Below, in pieces: positions 14,648-22,671 of a stretch of DNA of 35,016 nucleotides. How positions within the stretch are numbered: the stretch's first letter is position 1; each line of letters begins with the position of its first letter. The stretch comes from Bradyrhizobium sp. JYMT SZCCT0428 (GTDB taxonomy: Bacteria > Pseudomonadota > Alphaproteobacteria > Rhizobiales > Xanthobacteraceae). The DNA is taken from NCBI RefSeq assembly GCF_018131075.1, contig NZ_JAFCLS010000068.1, forward strand, positions 1 through 35,016, in the 5' to 3' direction. The notes below the pieces were generated by a model, which was given only the letters and a program-made list of their open reading frames with translations, had not been told where the DNA came from and did not search any database. The translations under genes were made by a program, and so were the position numbers.

Positions 14648-14676
14648 AGTATAGGCGGCGAATCTGCCGCTGTTAA
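14648..14676 (-). promoter_or_regulatory. Promoter of rreB
   Basis: On the minus strand TTAACA (14671-14676) and TATACT (14648-14653) are separated by exactly 17 bases, close to the housekeeping sigma-70 consensus. Transcription would start near 14641, about a dozen bases before the extended Shine-Dalgarno. Confidence 0.75.
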
Positions 14677-14830
14677 GGGGTTGGGCGGTGCGGATTCCGG
14701 CCGGAACCGGGCCGATTCATGAGGCAACCGGGCAGCGTTTGGCGGTTTCCTGCCGGTTTCCCGGCAGTTGATCGACGGTTCCCGGGGTGGTTGAGGCCGC
14801 CTGCATGGCGTGTTAGTGGATCGGCCCAAC

Positions 14831-14904
14831 GCGGGTGTAGCTCAATGGTAGAGCAGCAGCCTTCCAAGCTGAATACGAGGGTTCGATTCCCTTCACCCGC
14901 TCCA
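14831..14904 (+). tRNA. tRNA-Gly (TCC)
   Basis: A complete 74-base cloverleaf: acceptor GCGGGTG pairs with CACCCGC, the D-arm is GCTC/GAGC with AATGGTA in the loop, and the anticodon loop CTTCCAA carries TCC. The T-arm contains GGTTCGATTCC, and the 3' end TCCA is encoded. The top pair of the anticodon stem is a G/A mismatch. No integration scar follows; a DUF1801-like gene begins 80 bases downstream. Confidence 0.96.
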
Positions 14905-14983
14905 TTCAAATTCTGTCCAGCCCGAAACATGAGTAGTGGCGCCGATCGAATCCCGCGGTCGGGTGGATGAACGTGGGTCAGAC

Positions 14984-15403
14984 ATGAAGAAGATGACACC
15001 TGCGGCCAGCCCCGAGGCGTATGTCGTTGCGCTCTCCGGCTGGCGCCGCGAGTGCGTCGAATCCCTGTGCGCGCCGGTTCGCGCTGTTTCGGCCCTGGAA
15101 GAAGTCGTGAAATGGGGCCACCTCGTCTATCTGGCCAATGGACCGGCTCTGCTGATCCGCGCCGAGGAGGAGCGGGTGCTGTTCGGCTTCTGGAGAGGCC
15201 AGCGACTGAGTGACATCGAGCCTCGCCTCAAGAAGGCAGGCAAGTACGAGATGGCCACGCTGGAACTGCGGGAGGGAATGTCCATCAAGCCATCGATGGC
15301 GCGTCGCCTGGCTCGGGAGGCCGTCGCGCTCAACCAGACGCTCGGCAATCCAGTGCACGTGGCGAAGCCGGCTTCGAAGAAAGGCAACAGGCGGCAGGTC
15401 TGA
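14984..15403 (+). CDS. DUF1801-family protein
   Basis: The 139-residue soluble protein resembles the DUF1801/YdhG fold. It has an N-terminal helix (EAYVVALSGWRRECVESLCAPVRAV), then EEVVKWGHLVYLANGPALLIRAEEERVLFGFWRGQRL, in which the W-G-H and F-G-F-W positions fit the family, and a basic C-terminal tail (KPASKKGNRRQV). The biochemical role of the family is not established. ATG 14984 is the natural start; 16 extra codons upstream would run close to the tRNA. Its stop overlaps the start of the next gene (TGATG), so the two are translationally coupled. Confidence 0.75.
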   Translation: MKKMTPAASPEAYVVALSGWRRECVESLCAPVRAVSALEEVVKWGHLVYLANGPALLIRAEEERVLFGFWRGQRLSDIEPRLKKAGKYEMATLELREGMSIKPSMARRLAREAVALNQTLGNPVHVAKPASKKGNRRQV

Positions 15404-15780
15404 TGCGCATCATCTACTTTAGCCTTGGTTGGGTGATGGTCGCGCTCGGCGTGATCGGCCTTGTGATGCCGCTGATGCCGGGGGCGGTTTTCCTGATCAT
15501 CGCAGCGTGGTGTTTCGCGCGATCCTCGCCGCGTTTCGAGGCCTGGCTGCTCGAGCATCCGACACTGGGAAAACCGCTGCGGGATTGGCGCGCCGCCGGC
15601 GCCATCCCGCGCTCCGCCAAGATCATGGCTTGCGCGGGGATGGCGTTCGGGTTCGCTGTCTTCTGCTATACTTTCGCGCCGTCAGTGCCGCTCGCTTTGG
15701 CCGTGGCGGCGGGTTTCCTGGCCTGCGCCGCCTACGTCGTCTCGCGTCCGGCGGTGGCCCGGCAGGACACTTCGATCTAG
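15403..15780 (+). CDS. DUF454 (YbaN-like) inner-membrane protein
   Basis: The 125-residue protein has an N-terminal helix IYFSLGWVMVALGVIGLVMPLMPGAVFLIIAAWCFARSSPRFEAWLLEHPTLG, which matches the DUF454 signature, including the LPGxxFLIIAxWCFxRSSP core and the HPxLG loop. Two further helices follow (about 75-90 and 95-112), for three or four membrane crossings in all. The role of YbaN-like proteins is unknown. It is coupled to the DUF1801-like gene through a TGATG overlap. Confidence 0.9.
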   Translation: MRIIYFSLGWVMVALGVIGLVMPLMPGAVFLIIAAWCFARSSPRFEAWLLEHPTLGKPLRDWRAAGAIPRSAKIMACAGMAFGFAVFCYTFAPSVPLALAVAAGFLACAAYVVSRPAVARQDTSI

Positions 15781-15899
15781 CGATCGCCGCTACCAGCACA
15801 GTGGCGTCCGCATGCCAGTCCTGATTCCAAACGCCTTGTGCAGCCGGCCGTCTCGAACGATGCTCGCGAGGCCCGCAGCGCCTCATCAGGAAACCCATC

Positions 15900-17093
15900 A
15901 TGCCCGTCGACGTCAAAACCGCCACCGACCGTCTCATGCGCTTCCTCGCCGTCGAGGGCGTGACCGGAAAGGAGGCCGCGATCGGACGCGAGCTCAGCGC
16001 GGCGCTGCAGGAAAGCGGGGTGCCGGCGAGCGCGATCCGCCTCGACGACGCCAACACCCGCATTCCCGTGCCGACGGAGACCGGCAATCTCATTGTCGAT
16101 CTGCCCGGCCGCGGCGCGATGCACAACCAGCCGCGGATCATGTTCATGACGCACATGGACACCGTGCCGCTATGCGCCGGCGCTAAACCGAAACTGGCGG
16201 GGCGCAAGATCGTCAATGACGCGAAGACCGCGCTCGGCGGCGACAACCGCGCCGGCTGCGGCGTTCTCGTCACGCTGGCGGCCGAGCTTGCCAAGCAGAA
16301 TCTCGATCATCCGCCGATCACGCTGCTGTTCTGCGTCCGCGAGGAGAGCGGGCTCTATGGCGCGCGCCACGTCAAGACCGACGAACTCGGCTCGCCGGTC
16401 ATGGCCTTCAACTACGACGGCGGCTCTGCCTCCAATGTTACGATCGGCGCCGTCGGCGCGGATCGCTGGCAGGTCGAGATCTTCGGCCGCGCTTCCCACG
16501 CCGGCGTCGCTCCGGAGCGCGGGATCAGTTCGACCATGATCCTTGCGCTGGCGCTCGCCGACGTGAAGGCCGGTGGCTGGTTCGGCAAGGTGGTGAAGCG
16601 CAAGCTGCAGGGCACCAGCAATGTCGGCCCCGTCACCGGCGGCGAGGGAAGGCCGGCCGGCGACGCCACCAATGTCGTCACCGACTATGTGCACGTGCGC
16701 GGCGAAAGCCGCAGCCACGACAGCAAGTTCTTCAAGGAGATCACGAAGGCCTACAAGGCGGCGTTCGAGAAGGCCGCCAAGACCGTAAAGAACAGCGATG
16801 GCAAATCGGGCCGCGTCAAGTTCAAGGCCGAGACCGACTATTATCCGTTCCGCATGAAAGAGAGCCTGCCCGTGGTCAAGCGCGCGATCGAGGCCGTGTC
16901 CGGCATCGGCGCAACGCCTTCCATCCGCGCCGCCAATGGCGGGCTGGATGCCAACTGGATGGTGCGCCACGGCGTGCCCACGGTGACCTTCGGCGCAGGT
17001 CAGAACGAACCGCACACGATCGACGAGTGGATCAATCTCGACGAGTACGACAAGGCCTGCGCGCTGGCGGTGCAACTCGCGACGATGCGGTGA
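15900..17093 (+). CDS. M20-family metallopeptidase (peptidase T-like)
   Basis: The 397-residue cytosolic enzyme carries the M20 dizinc site: H85-x-D87 (THMDTVP), D115 (GGDNRAG), the base E148 and metal ligand E149 (VREESG), D173 (NYDGG) and a C-terminal histidine (NEPHTIDE). The lid or dimerisation domain includes GRASHAGVAPERG. The overall pattern is that of peptidase T and related tripeptidase-like proteins, which remove N-terminal residues from small peptides. AGGAAA precedes the ATG. The gene stands alone between the DUF454 gene and the convergent PepSY gene. The exact peptide specificity cannot be read from the sequence. Confidence 0.88.
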   Translation: MPVDVKTATDRLMRFLAVEGVTGKEAAIGRELSAALQESGVPASAIRLDDANTRIPVPTETGNLIVDLPGRGAMHNQPRIMFMTHMDTVPLCAGAKPKLAGRKIVNDAKTALGGDNRAGCGVLVTLAAELAKQNLDHPPITLLFCVREESGLYGARHVKTDELGSPVMAFNYDGGSASNVTIGAVGADRWQVEIFGRASHAGVAPERGISSTMILALALADVKAGGWFGKVVKRKLQGTSNVGPVTGGEGRPAGDATNVVTDYVHVRGESRSHDSKFFKEITKAYKAAFEKAAKTVKNSDGKSGRVKFKAETDYYPFRMKESLPVVKRAIEAVSGIGATPSIRAANGGLDANWMVRHGVPTVTFGAGQNEPHTIDEWINLDEYDKACALAVQLATMR

Positions 17094-17120
17094 GAGCCAG
17101 GGCGGCATAATCACGACGCC

Positions 17121-18320
17121 TCATTCGCCGGGAACCAGGCTCCCGAGCGCCGGCGGCGATGCACGCCGATGCTTTCGGCGCGAAAGATACAGCATCACGC
17201 CGGTGACCACGAATAACGGCATCAGGGCCGCGGCCAGCATGAACACGAGCTTGCCCGGCCATCCGCCGAAGATGCTGCCGCGGTGGATATCGAACATTCT
17301 TACCAGGATTTTCTCGCCGGCCGATTTGTTCGCGTAGAGCTCCGACGAAACCAGCCGGCCGGTGACGGCATCGATCCGGAATTCGTCGCGCGCGCCATCC
17401 TGCGACGCATCGGGCGCCCGGGAGCGGATCCGCACGACCGTCCCCGCGCCGGCCGGCAGCGTCAGCAGTGCCGTCGTGAAGCGGCCGTCCCGTTCATGCA
17501 GGAATGTAGACCAGACGCGGTCGAGCGCAATCGGGGCGGTGTCGGCCGCGGCCGCGCCCTTTGACGATTTCGGCTGCATCTTCGGTTGCGCCTTCGCTTG
17601 CACCGATGCTGCGGCGACCGGGGGGCGCGACAACAGCCAGGTGGCACCGTCCTTGAACCAGTCGAACGAATACCACAGGCCGCTGAGCGCCATCACCAGA
17701 TAGGCCACCAGCACCCAGGTGCCGACGACCGAATGCAGCGAGCGGTGGAAACCCCGGCCGTGCAATGCCAGATTTGGCTTGAGCCATATTTTCACGCTGC
17801 CGGCGCGGCGGGGCCATCGCAGCACGATTCCGGAGATCAGGAGCACGATCAGGCCGATCGTAACCGCGCCGTTGATGGGCCGGCCATAGCCATTGCCGTC
17901 GCCGGGCAACAGCAGCCAGCGATGCAGTTTGCGCAACGTGGCGAAAAAGTCCTCGCCGCGCGGCGAGCCGAGCAGGCGGCCGTCATAGGGATCGACATAA
18001 ACCGAGGATGGCCGCGAGCCGCCTTCGTTGCGGGCAAAGCGGATGCGCACCGCCGCCGACGGATCACTCATCATCGTCACGGCCGAGACCTTGCCTAAAT
18101 CCTGGGCGGCCGGCAGCCGCGCGACCAGCGCATCCGGCGTCAGCATCGGCGTGGAGCGAGCCTCGACCCGCATGATGTCGGCGTTCAGGCTGGCGCCGAT
18201 CTCGTCCTCGAAGCTCATCATCGCCCCGGTGATCCCGACCACGGCCACCACCAGCGAGATGGCAAGGCCAATGACGGAATGGACCTGCAACAACGCGGGC
18301 TTGATCGAGTATGTGCTCAT
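17121..18320 (-). CDS. PepSY-associated TM-helix protein (FoxB/PiuB-like ferrisiderophore reductase)
   Basis: The 399-residue protein has four membrane helices: about 13-36 (VHSVIGLAISLVVAVVGITGAMMSF), 150-168, 190-210 and 357-378. Two periplasmic PepSY-like loops lie between them. The histidine-bearing segments (KLHRWLLLPGDGNG and HRGSIFGG) fit the haem- or iron-binding positions of the PepSY_TM family. Members next to siderophore receptors, such as FoxB, reduce or release iron from ferrisiderophores in the periplasm. Here the gene lies 202 bases downstream of a TonB-dependent receptor in the same orientation, with a hairpin between, so co-regulation is likely. Confidence 0.85.
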   Translation of the reverse strand: MSTYSIKPALLQVHSVIGLAISLVVAVVGITGAMMSFEDEIGASLNADIMRVEARSTPMLTPDALVARLPAAQDLGKVSAVTMMSDPSAAVRIRFARNEGGSRPSSVYVDPYDGRLLGSPRGEDFFATLRKLHRWLLLPGDGNGYGRPINGAVTIGLIVLLISGIVLRWPRRAGSVKIWLKPNLALHGRGFHRSLHSVVGTWVLVAYLVMALSGLWYSFDWFKDGATWLLSRPPVAAASVQAKAQPKMQPKSSKGAAAADTAPIALDRVWSTFLHERDGRFTTALLTLPAGAGTVVRIRSRAPDASQDGARDEFRIDAVTGRLVSSELYANKSAGEKILVRMFDIHRGSIFGGWPGKLVFMLAAALMPLFVVTGVMLYLSRRKHRRASPPALGSLVPGE

Positions 18321-18434
18321 GGCGGGAAAAACTTGGATGGAACAAACATGTCGCGGGGATTGGCGCCGGAATCGGCAGGGCTCGTCGTATTCGCCGCCTG
18401 TTCAAAACAGCGTTGCCGAACAATACCGAAGAGA

Positions 18435-18461
18435 TGTCCGCCCCGCTACCCGGGGCGGACA
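18435..18461 (-). terminator. Hairpin between the receptor and PepSY genes
   Basis: A perfect 11-base stem (TGTCCGCCCCG at 18435-18445 with 18451-18461) and a 5-base loop follow the receptor gene on the minus strand, with TCTCTTC after it. It may terminate part of the transcripts or protect the 3' end of the receptor mRNA. Confidence 0.6.
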
Positions 18462-18522
18462 TACGCAGTTTGTAATCATTCTATGTTGCGCGCACGTGCC
18501 CGTAGAACACGCATCTCCGTTC

Positions 18523-20859
18523 TCAGAACTTCACCGTCGCCGACAGCGACACCCGCCGCGCGTCGCCCATCGCGACGTTCAGATTGTTCACGGCGGAGGG
18601 ATAGTAGACGTTGTCGAACAGGTTCTTGACGTTCAGTTGGTAGATGACGGGCAGGGTCTGGTATTTGGCCTCATAAGTCGCGAACACGTCCGCGACGACA
18701 TAGGAAGGCAGGACGAAGGTGTTTGCCGCGTCGCCTGGCCGGTCGCCGACATAGTGTGCACCGGCGCCGACCCGGAGCCGGCCGGGCAGGGCTGCGCCGA
18801 AGTCGTAGACCAGATAGAGCGAGGCCGTGTTCAGCGCGACGTTCTGCAGCGCCTTGCCGGTCAGGATCGGGTCCTCGGTGACCCGCGCGTCGGTATAGCC
18901 ATAGCTGCCGATCATGCTCCAGCTGTCCGTCAGCTTTCCCGTGACGTCGAGCTCGACGCCGCGCGAGCGGACCTTGCCGGCGGTGCGAAATTCGGTCAAG
19001 CCGGTGGCGCTGTTGAGCTGCGATACCAGAACGTTCTTCTTGTCGATGTCATAAAGCGCCAGCGTGCCGGAGAGTCGCTTGTTGACGTCGAACTTGACGC
19101 CGGTCTCCCACGAAATGCCTTCTTCGGGCGCGATGTTGGAGCCGATCACCACACCGCCGGTGAGGGGCGCAATCGTCGAGGTCGGCTTCAGGGACTGCGT
19201 ATAGCTCGCGTAGAGGGATATCTCTTCGGTGAGTTTGAGGATCGCGCCTCCGAGCGGCAGCACCTTGTCACCGCTGAGATTGGTGTTCGCGACGAAGGGG
19301 CGTCCACGGCCTGCCAGCTGTTCGTATTCCATGTAACGGATGCCGCCGACCAGCGCGAGCCGGTTGGTCAAATGAAGCGTGTCCTGGAAAAACAGCGCCC
19401 TTGTGCCCAGCTTGTCGGTCTGGTCGCTGTCGCTGGCCGAAACCGTCGTGCCCGGCTGCAGCAGGCCATAGACCGGATTGTAGATGTTGAACACGTTGGG
19501 AGTGGCCTGCCGGATCAGGTCCTTGCGGTAGATCGTGCGATACTGGGCGTCGCCGCCAAACAGCACGTCGTTGCGCATCTCGCCGAGCCAGAAGCCGCCC
19601 TGCAAATAGGATGTGCCGTAGCTGACGTTACTGAGCGAGCCCCTTGTGCCGTCATTGCTGCGGGTGATGATGCCGGTGACGGGGTTGACCGCGGTGATGC
19701 GCAGCTGATTGGCGCTGAAGCTTTCGGTATTGTAGCTGTAGGCCGCATACAGCTTCCAGTCCTGGTTGATCCGGTGATCGATCGAGGCCTGCATCAGGTC
19801 GGACGTCCCCCACATGTTGTTGTAGGGCTCGTCGAGCCGGCGCGTCGCCGGTATCGCCAGCGGCTTGTTGGTGCGGGAGTCGAGCGCGGTGCCGCGGTCG
19901 AACGGCGAAAGGAAATCGCGGTGCTCGTAGTTGAGCTGGATGGTGGTGCTTTCACCATACCATGCCAGCGACGGCGCGATCAGCGTTTCGCGGCGATTGC
20001 CGAAATTGCGCCAATAGTCCTCGTTGACGCCGTAGGCGATGAAACGATAGGCCAGACCGTCCTTGCCGATCGGGCCGGTGATATCGAAGGTCGCATCGGC
20101 GCCGTTTTTCGAACCAAAGGTCGAGCCCAGCAGCGAAATCGAGCCGTGCTGGTAGAGTTCCGGACGCTTGCTGATGGTGTTGACGATGCCGCCGGGTTCC
20201 ATGATGCCGTACAGCAGTGAAGCCGGTCCCTTCAGCACCTCGACGCTTTCGACCGCGGGATTGAGGCTGCGGCCCTGAACCAGCGGCATGCCGTTGCGCA
20301 TGATCGAGCCGTCGCGATTGTCGCCGAAGCCACGCCTTATGACGGCGTCCTGGGTACCGGCGAGCGTGTTGGTCTGGGTGATGCCGCTGATATTGACGAG
20401 CGCGTCGTCGAGATTGCGCGGCAGCTGATCCTTGATCACCTGCTCGGGTACGATATTGACGGCTTGCGAGGTGTCGAGCGGGGAGGCGCCGGTGCGCAGC
20501 GTGGTCGAACTCGGCATCGCGCGATAGCCGAGCTTGGCTTCATACTGCGCGGCTGCTGCCGCAGCAGCGCGCTCCGACGGCGTTGGCACCGCGGGCGCAG
20601 GATTTCGATTTCGCTGGCGCGCGGCGGCCGCCTGGGGCCGCCGCGCGGATGGCCCCGTTGCGCGCGCGGGCTTAGCTCGTTGCGTCGGTGATTCCACCGT
20701 CACTGGCGGCAATGGAACGCTCGATTGCGCGCTGGCGACCGTCGTGGCAGCGGAGAAATCGGCCAGCAGGAATGCAGCACCGACAAGCAGATGCGCATAG
20801 CGCGTTTCGGTTCGACTTCGATGGCCCTGCACGAGCCGGCAATCAGCGTTAACACTCAC
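18523..20859 (-). CDS. TonB-dependent ferrisiderophore receptor
   Basis: The 778-residue outer-membrane protein imports ferric siderophores using energy from TonB. A signal sequence (HLLVGAAFLLADFSAATTVASAQ) is followed by a proline- and alanine-rich linker. A plug domain follows at about residues 110-225, with SQAVNIVPEQVIKDQLPRNLDDALVNISGI and VESVEVLKGPASLLYGIMEPGGIVN, the signature of the FhuA/FoxA/FpvA siderophore subfamily. A 22-strand barrel completes it, ending in a terminal phenylalanine (SLSATVKF). No FecA-like signalling domain is evident and no FecIR pair is adjacent, so regulation is probably by Fur- or Irr-type iron control. GTG 20859 has GGAAG upstream. The partner reductase gene lies downstream. 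Confidence 0.93.
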   Translation of the reverse strand: MSVNADCRLVQGHRSRTETRYAHLLVGAAFLLADFSAATTVASAQSSVPLPPVTVESPTQRAKPARATGPSARRPQAAAARQRNRNPAPAVPTPSERAAAAAAAQYEAKLGYRAMPSSTTLRTGASPLDTSQAVNIVPEQVIKDQLPRNLDDALVNISGITQTNTLAGTQDAVIRRGFGDNRDGSIMRNGMPLVQGRSLNPAVESVEVLKGPASLLYGIMEPGGIVNTISKRPELYQHGSISLLGSTFGSKNGADATFDITGPIGKDGLAYRFIAYGVNEDYWRNFGNRRETLIAPSLAWYGESTTIQLNYEHRDFLSPFDRGTALDSRTNKPLAIPATRRLDEPYNNMWGTSDLMQASIDHRINQDWKLYAAYSYNTESFSANQLRITAVNPVTGIITRSNDGTRGSLSNVSYGTSYLQGGFWLGEMRNDVLFGGDAQYRTIYRKDLIRQATPNVFNIYNPVYGLLQPGTTVSASDSDQTDKLGTRALFFQDTLHLTNRLALVGGIRYMEYEQLAGRGRPFVANTNLSGDKVLPLGGAILKLTEEISLYASYTQSLKPTSTIAPLTGGVVIGSNIAPEEGISWETGVKFDVNKRLSGTLALYDIDKKNVLVSQLNSATGLTEFRTAGKVRSRGVELDVTGKLTDSWSMIGSYGYTDARVTEDPILTGKALQNVALNTASLYLVYDFGAALPGRLRVGAGAHYVGDRPGDAANTFVLPSYVVADVFATYEAKYQTLPVIYQLNVKNLFDNVYYPSAVNNLNVAMGDARRVSLSATVKF

Positions 20860-21195
20860 TTCGATTCACTTCCATGCAGAGACAACGTTTGCGTTGGCTG
20901 CCTCTAGCAGCCGCCACGAACAAAAAGAACGTTGCTGGAATTGAATCTCTCTAAGAACCGGCGTGCTTCAAACCAAAGTCTCAAAATCCATCATGGCGAT
21001 GAATTTGTGAGCGGCAGTTGCAGAATAATCATGCGGGCAAGACCCTTCCAGCGCTGCGACACCATGTCGAGATGGCGCAGCAAACTGGCGGAGGGACAAC
21101 CGTCGGAAAACGCCAGCGGATTTCGCAATCATTGCTGGCGCCTCGGCGCTCCGCAATTCCCGGCAGCGTGATCTGACGCGTTGTGCCGGTGGACT
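20860..21195 (-). promoter_or_regulatory. Upstream region of the siderophore receptor
   Basis: This 336-base gap has no convincing gene. A small hairpin (GGCTGC/GCAGCC, 20896-20912) lies near the receptor. Around 20938-20960 the minus strand reads TTCTTAGAGAGATTCAAT, which faintly resembles iron-control boxes of rhizobia, though the match is too poor to name. The receptor promoter should be here. Confidence 0.35.
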
Positions 21196-21408
21196 TCAAG
21201 CCGTATGGCCGGGATCAAAATCCGACGGGGTCTTCTTTCTGCGCTGCGGGACCATTGTTGCGGGATCCGGCTGTCCCGGTATCCCGCGCGGTCCGAGTTG
21301 CTCCCGCTGAATGTCGTCCTCCGATTGCCTCGGCCGGCCGTCATCGACTTGCCGCCGAATTTTTATGCTCTCGTCGTAGATTTGCCGACTGCTTTTGGTT
21401 TCCGGCAT
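21196..21408 (-). CDS. Small hydrophilic hypothetical protein (70 aa)
   Basis: From ATG 21408 the frame yields a highly charged, proline-rich protein, MPETKSSRQIYDESIKIRRQ at the start and DPATMVPQRRKKTPSDFDPGHTA at the end, with no cysteine, signal peptide or membrane segment. The upstream extension to 21570 is less protein-like. The ribosome-binding site is weak. It occupies the gap between the siderophore receptor and the LysR regulator, and no other gene competes with it. It is probably a disordered small protein of unknown role; a spurious frame is possible. Confidence 0.45.
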   Translation of the reverse strand: MPETKSSRQIYDESIKIRRQVDDGRPRQSEDDIQREQLGPRGIPGQPDPATMVPQRRKKTPSDFDPGHTA

Positions 21409-21566
21409 GTGAGCACCCGTTTTTCTGCTAGCTCGCAACTGCGCGTAGTCGGAAGCCACTGATACCAACAACGTTCCCGACAGAGATTTGTTTCTACTGA
21501 CGGCCCGATGGACTGCCGCGCGCTGATATCGATAGGCTGCCCGGTCGCAGGACGCGCCCATCGACC

Positions 21567-22568
21567 TCACCCAGACTTAGCGCTTCTGCGCCCTTTCGCA
21601 GCACGCGTGCTTCGCCGCCGGCCGTGGTCTGTTGCCGGCCAGCGCTTGTCGCTGACGGCGGCGCGCACGACCTCGATCACGGTCTTGCGCACCTCCAGGA
21701 AGGCCTTGGTCTGCGGCCGGTCCGCCAGCGCGATGAGCCCAAGCGAACGCGTCAGCGGCGGATCGATGATGCGCCGCGCATGATATTTCTCCGCCGCGAG
21801 GTCGGCGAGGACGGTGGCACGGGAAAGAATGGCGCATCCGAGGCCGGCCTCGAGCGCCATGCGCAGCGCCGGCAGTGAATCGACTTCGAGTGTATCGCTT
21901 GGAATGACCTGATTGCGGAGAACCTGGGTCTGGATGATGGCGCGCGATGCCGGCATCGGCGTCAACCCAAGCACGCTTCGTTGCGGAATCGCGGAGAAGG
22001 CAATCGGACCGGCCGATCGGCCGATCAGGCCTGGATGCCCGACGAGGTAGAGATCTTCCTCCAGCAGCAGCTCGACATCCAGACGGGCGTCCCGCGGCGG
22101 ATTGTAGGCGAGTGCGAGATCGACGGTGCCCGACAGGACCCGCTCGGTCAGCGCCGGTGACAACGCCTCGACGATTGTCAGGTAGACGCCCTGAGCGTTG
22201 GTTCGGACCGCCTTCATGAGATCGAGCGCCACCAGGGAGATCCCGGTATGGCTGAGGCCGAGGCAGACCGGACCGGCCGCGGCCTCATTAAAGGTCCGCA
22301 CATCCTCTTCCGCCTTGCCGAGCGCCGACAACACAGCGCTGGCGTGCTCGTAGAGCCGGCGTCCGGCCGCCGTCAGCGCGATGCCGCGCGGCCTTCGTTC
22401 GAGCAGTTTGACGCCGAGATCGGTTTCGAGCGCGGCGACGTGATGGCTCAGCGCCGACTGGGCAATGTTGAGCGTCTCCGCCGCCCGCGACAGCACGCCG
22501 GCGTCGGCAATGGCGATGAAGTATCTGATCTGCCGCAAACCCAGCGCCACCGCAATCGCTCCTGCCAT
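21567..22568 (-). CDS. LysR-family transcriptional regulator
   Basis: The 333-residue protein has the LysR winged helix-turn-helix near residues 12-70 (LRQIRYFIAIADAGVLSRAAETLNIAQSALSHHVAALETDLGVKLLERRPRGIALTAAG). A periplasmic-binding-protein-like effector domain follows, and the tail is basic (RRRSTRAAKGRRSAKSG). The HTH, with its serine-histidine-histidine recognition helix, resembles the Nac/Cbl-like group. It is divergent from the catabolic genes starting at 22672, with only 103 bases between the starts. It is therefore the likely activator of that operon, with a pathway acid or CoA ester as co-inducer. Confidence 0.92.
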   Translation of the reverse strand: MAGAIAVALGLRQIRYFIAIADAGVLSRAAETLNIAQSALSHHVAALETDLGVKLLERRPRGIALTAAGRRLYEHASAVLSALGKAEEDVRTFNEAAAGPVCLGLSHTGISLVALDLMKAVRTNAQGVYLTIVEALSPALTERVLSGTVDLALAYNPPRDARLDVELLLEEDLYLVGHPGLIGRSAGPIAFSAIPQRSVLGLTPMPASRAIIQTQVLRNQVIPSDTLEVDSLPALRMALEAGLGCAILSRATVLADLAAEKYHARRIIDPPLTRSLGLIALADRPQTKAFLEVRKTVIEVVRAAVSDKRWPATDHGRRRSTRAAKGRRSAKSG

Positions 22569-22671
22569 CTAATTATTAGAACAGAATGATCATGATATTA
22601 TATTTGTCAGATGTCTTGGCGCGCGGCAAGCTTCCAGCCAACAAAAGATCACCCCGGAGGAGCCGCGGCGC
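22569..22671. promoter_or_regulatory. Divergent promoter region with probable LysR operator
   Basis: The 103-base intergenic region is AT-rich near the regulator and contains the palindrome ATGATCAT (22586-22593) followed by ATATTATATTTG, as expected for an overlapping operator and -10 region. GGAGGAG just upstream of 22672 is the ribosome-binding site of the lyase gene. Confidence 0.55.

Noticed and set aside
14673..14999. Minus-strand frame across tRNA-Gly (contains GEGNRTLVFSLEGCCSTIELHP)
   Set aside because: Antisense translation of a tRNA gene, a common annotation artefact.
18028..20220. A 730-codon open frame on the plus strand opposite the siderophore receptor
   Set aside because: It is the antisense shadow of a GC-rich gene. 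The minus-strand frame has clear signal peptide, plug and barrel motifs, while the plus-strand translation is low-complexity and matches no family.
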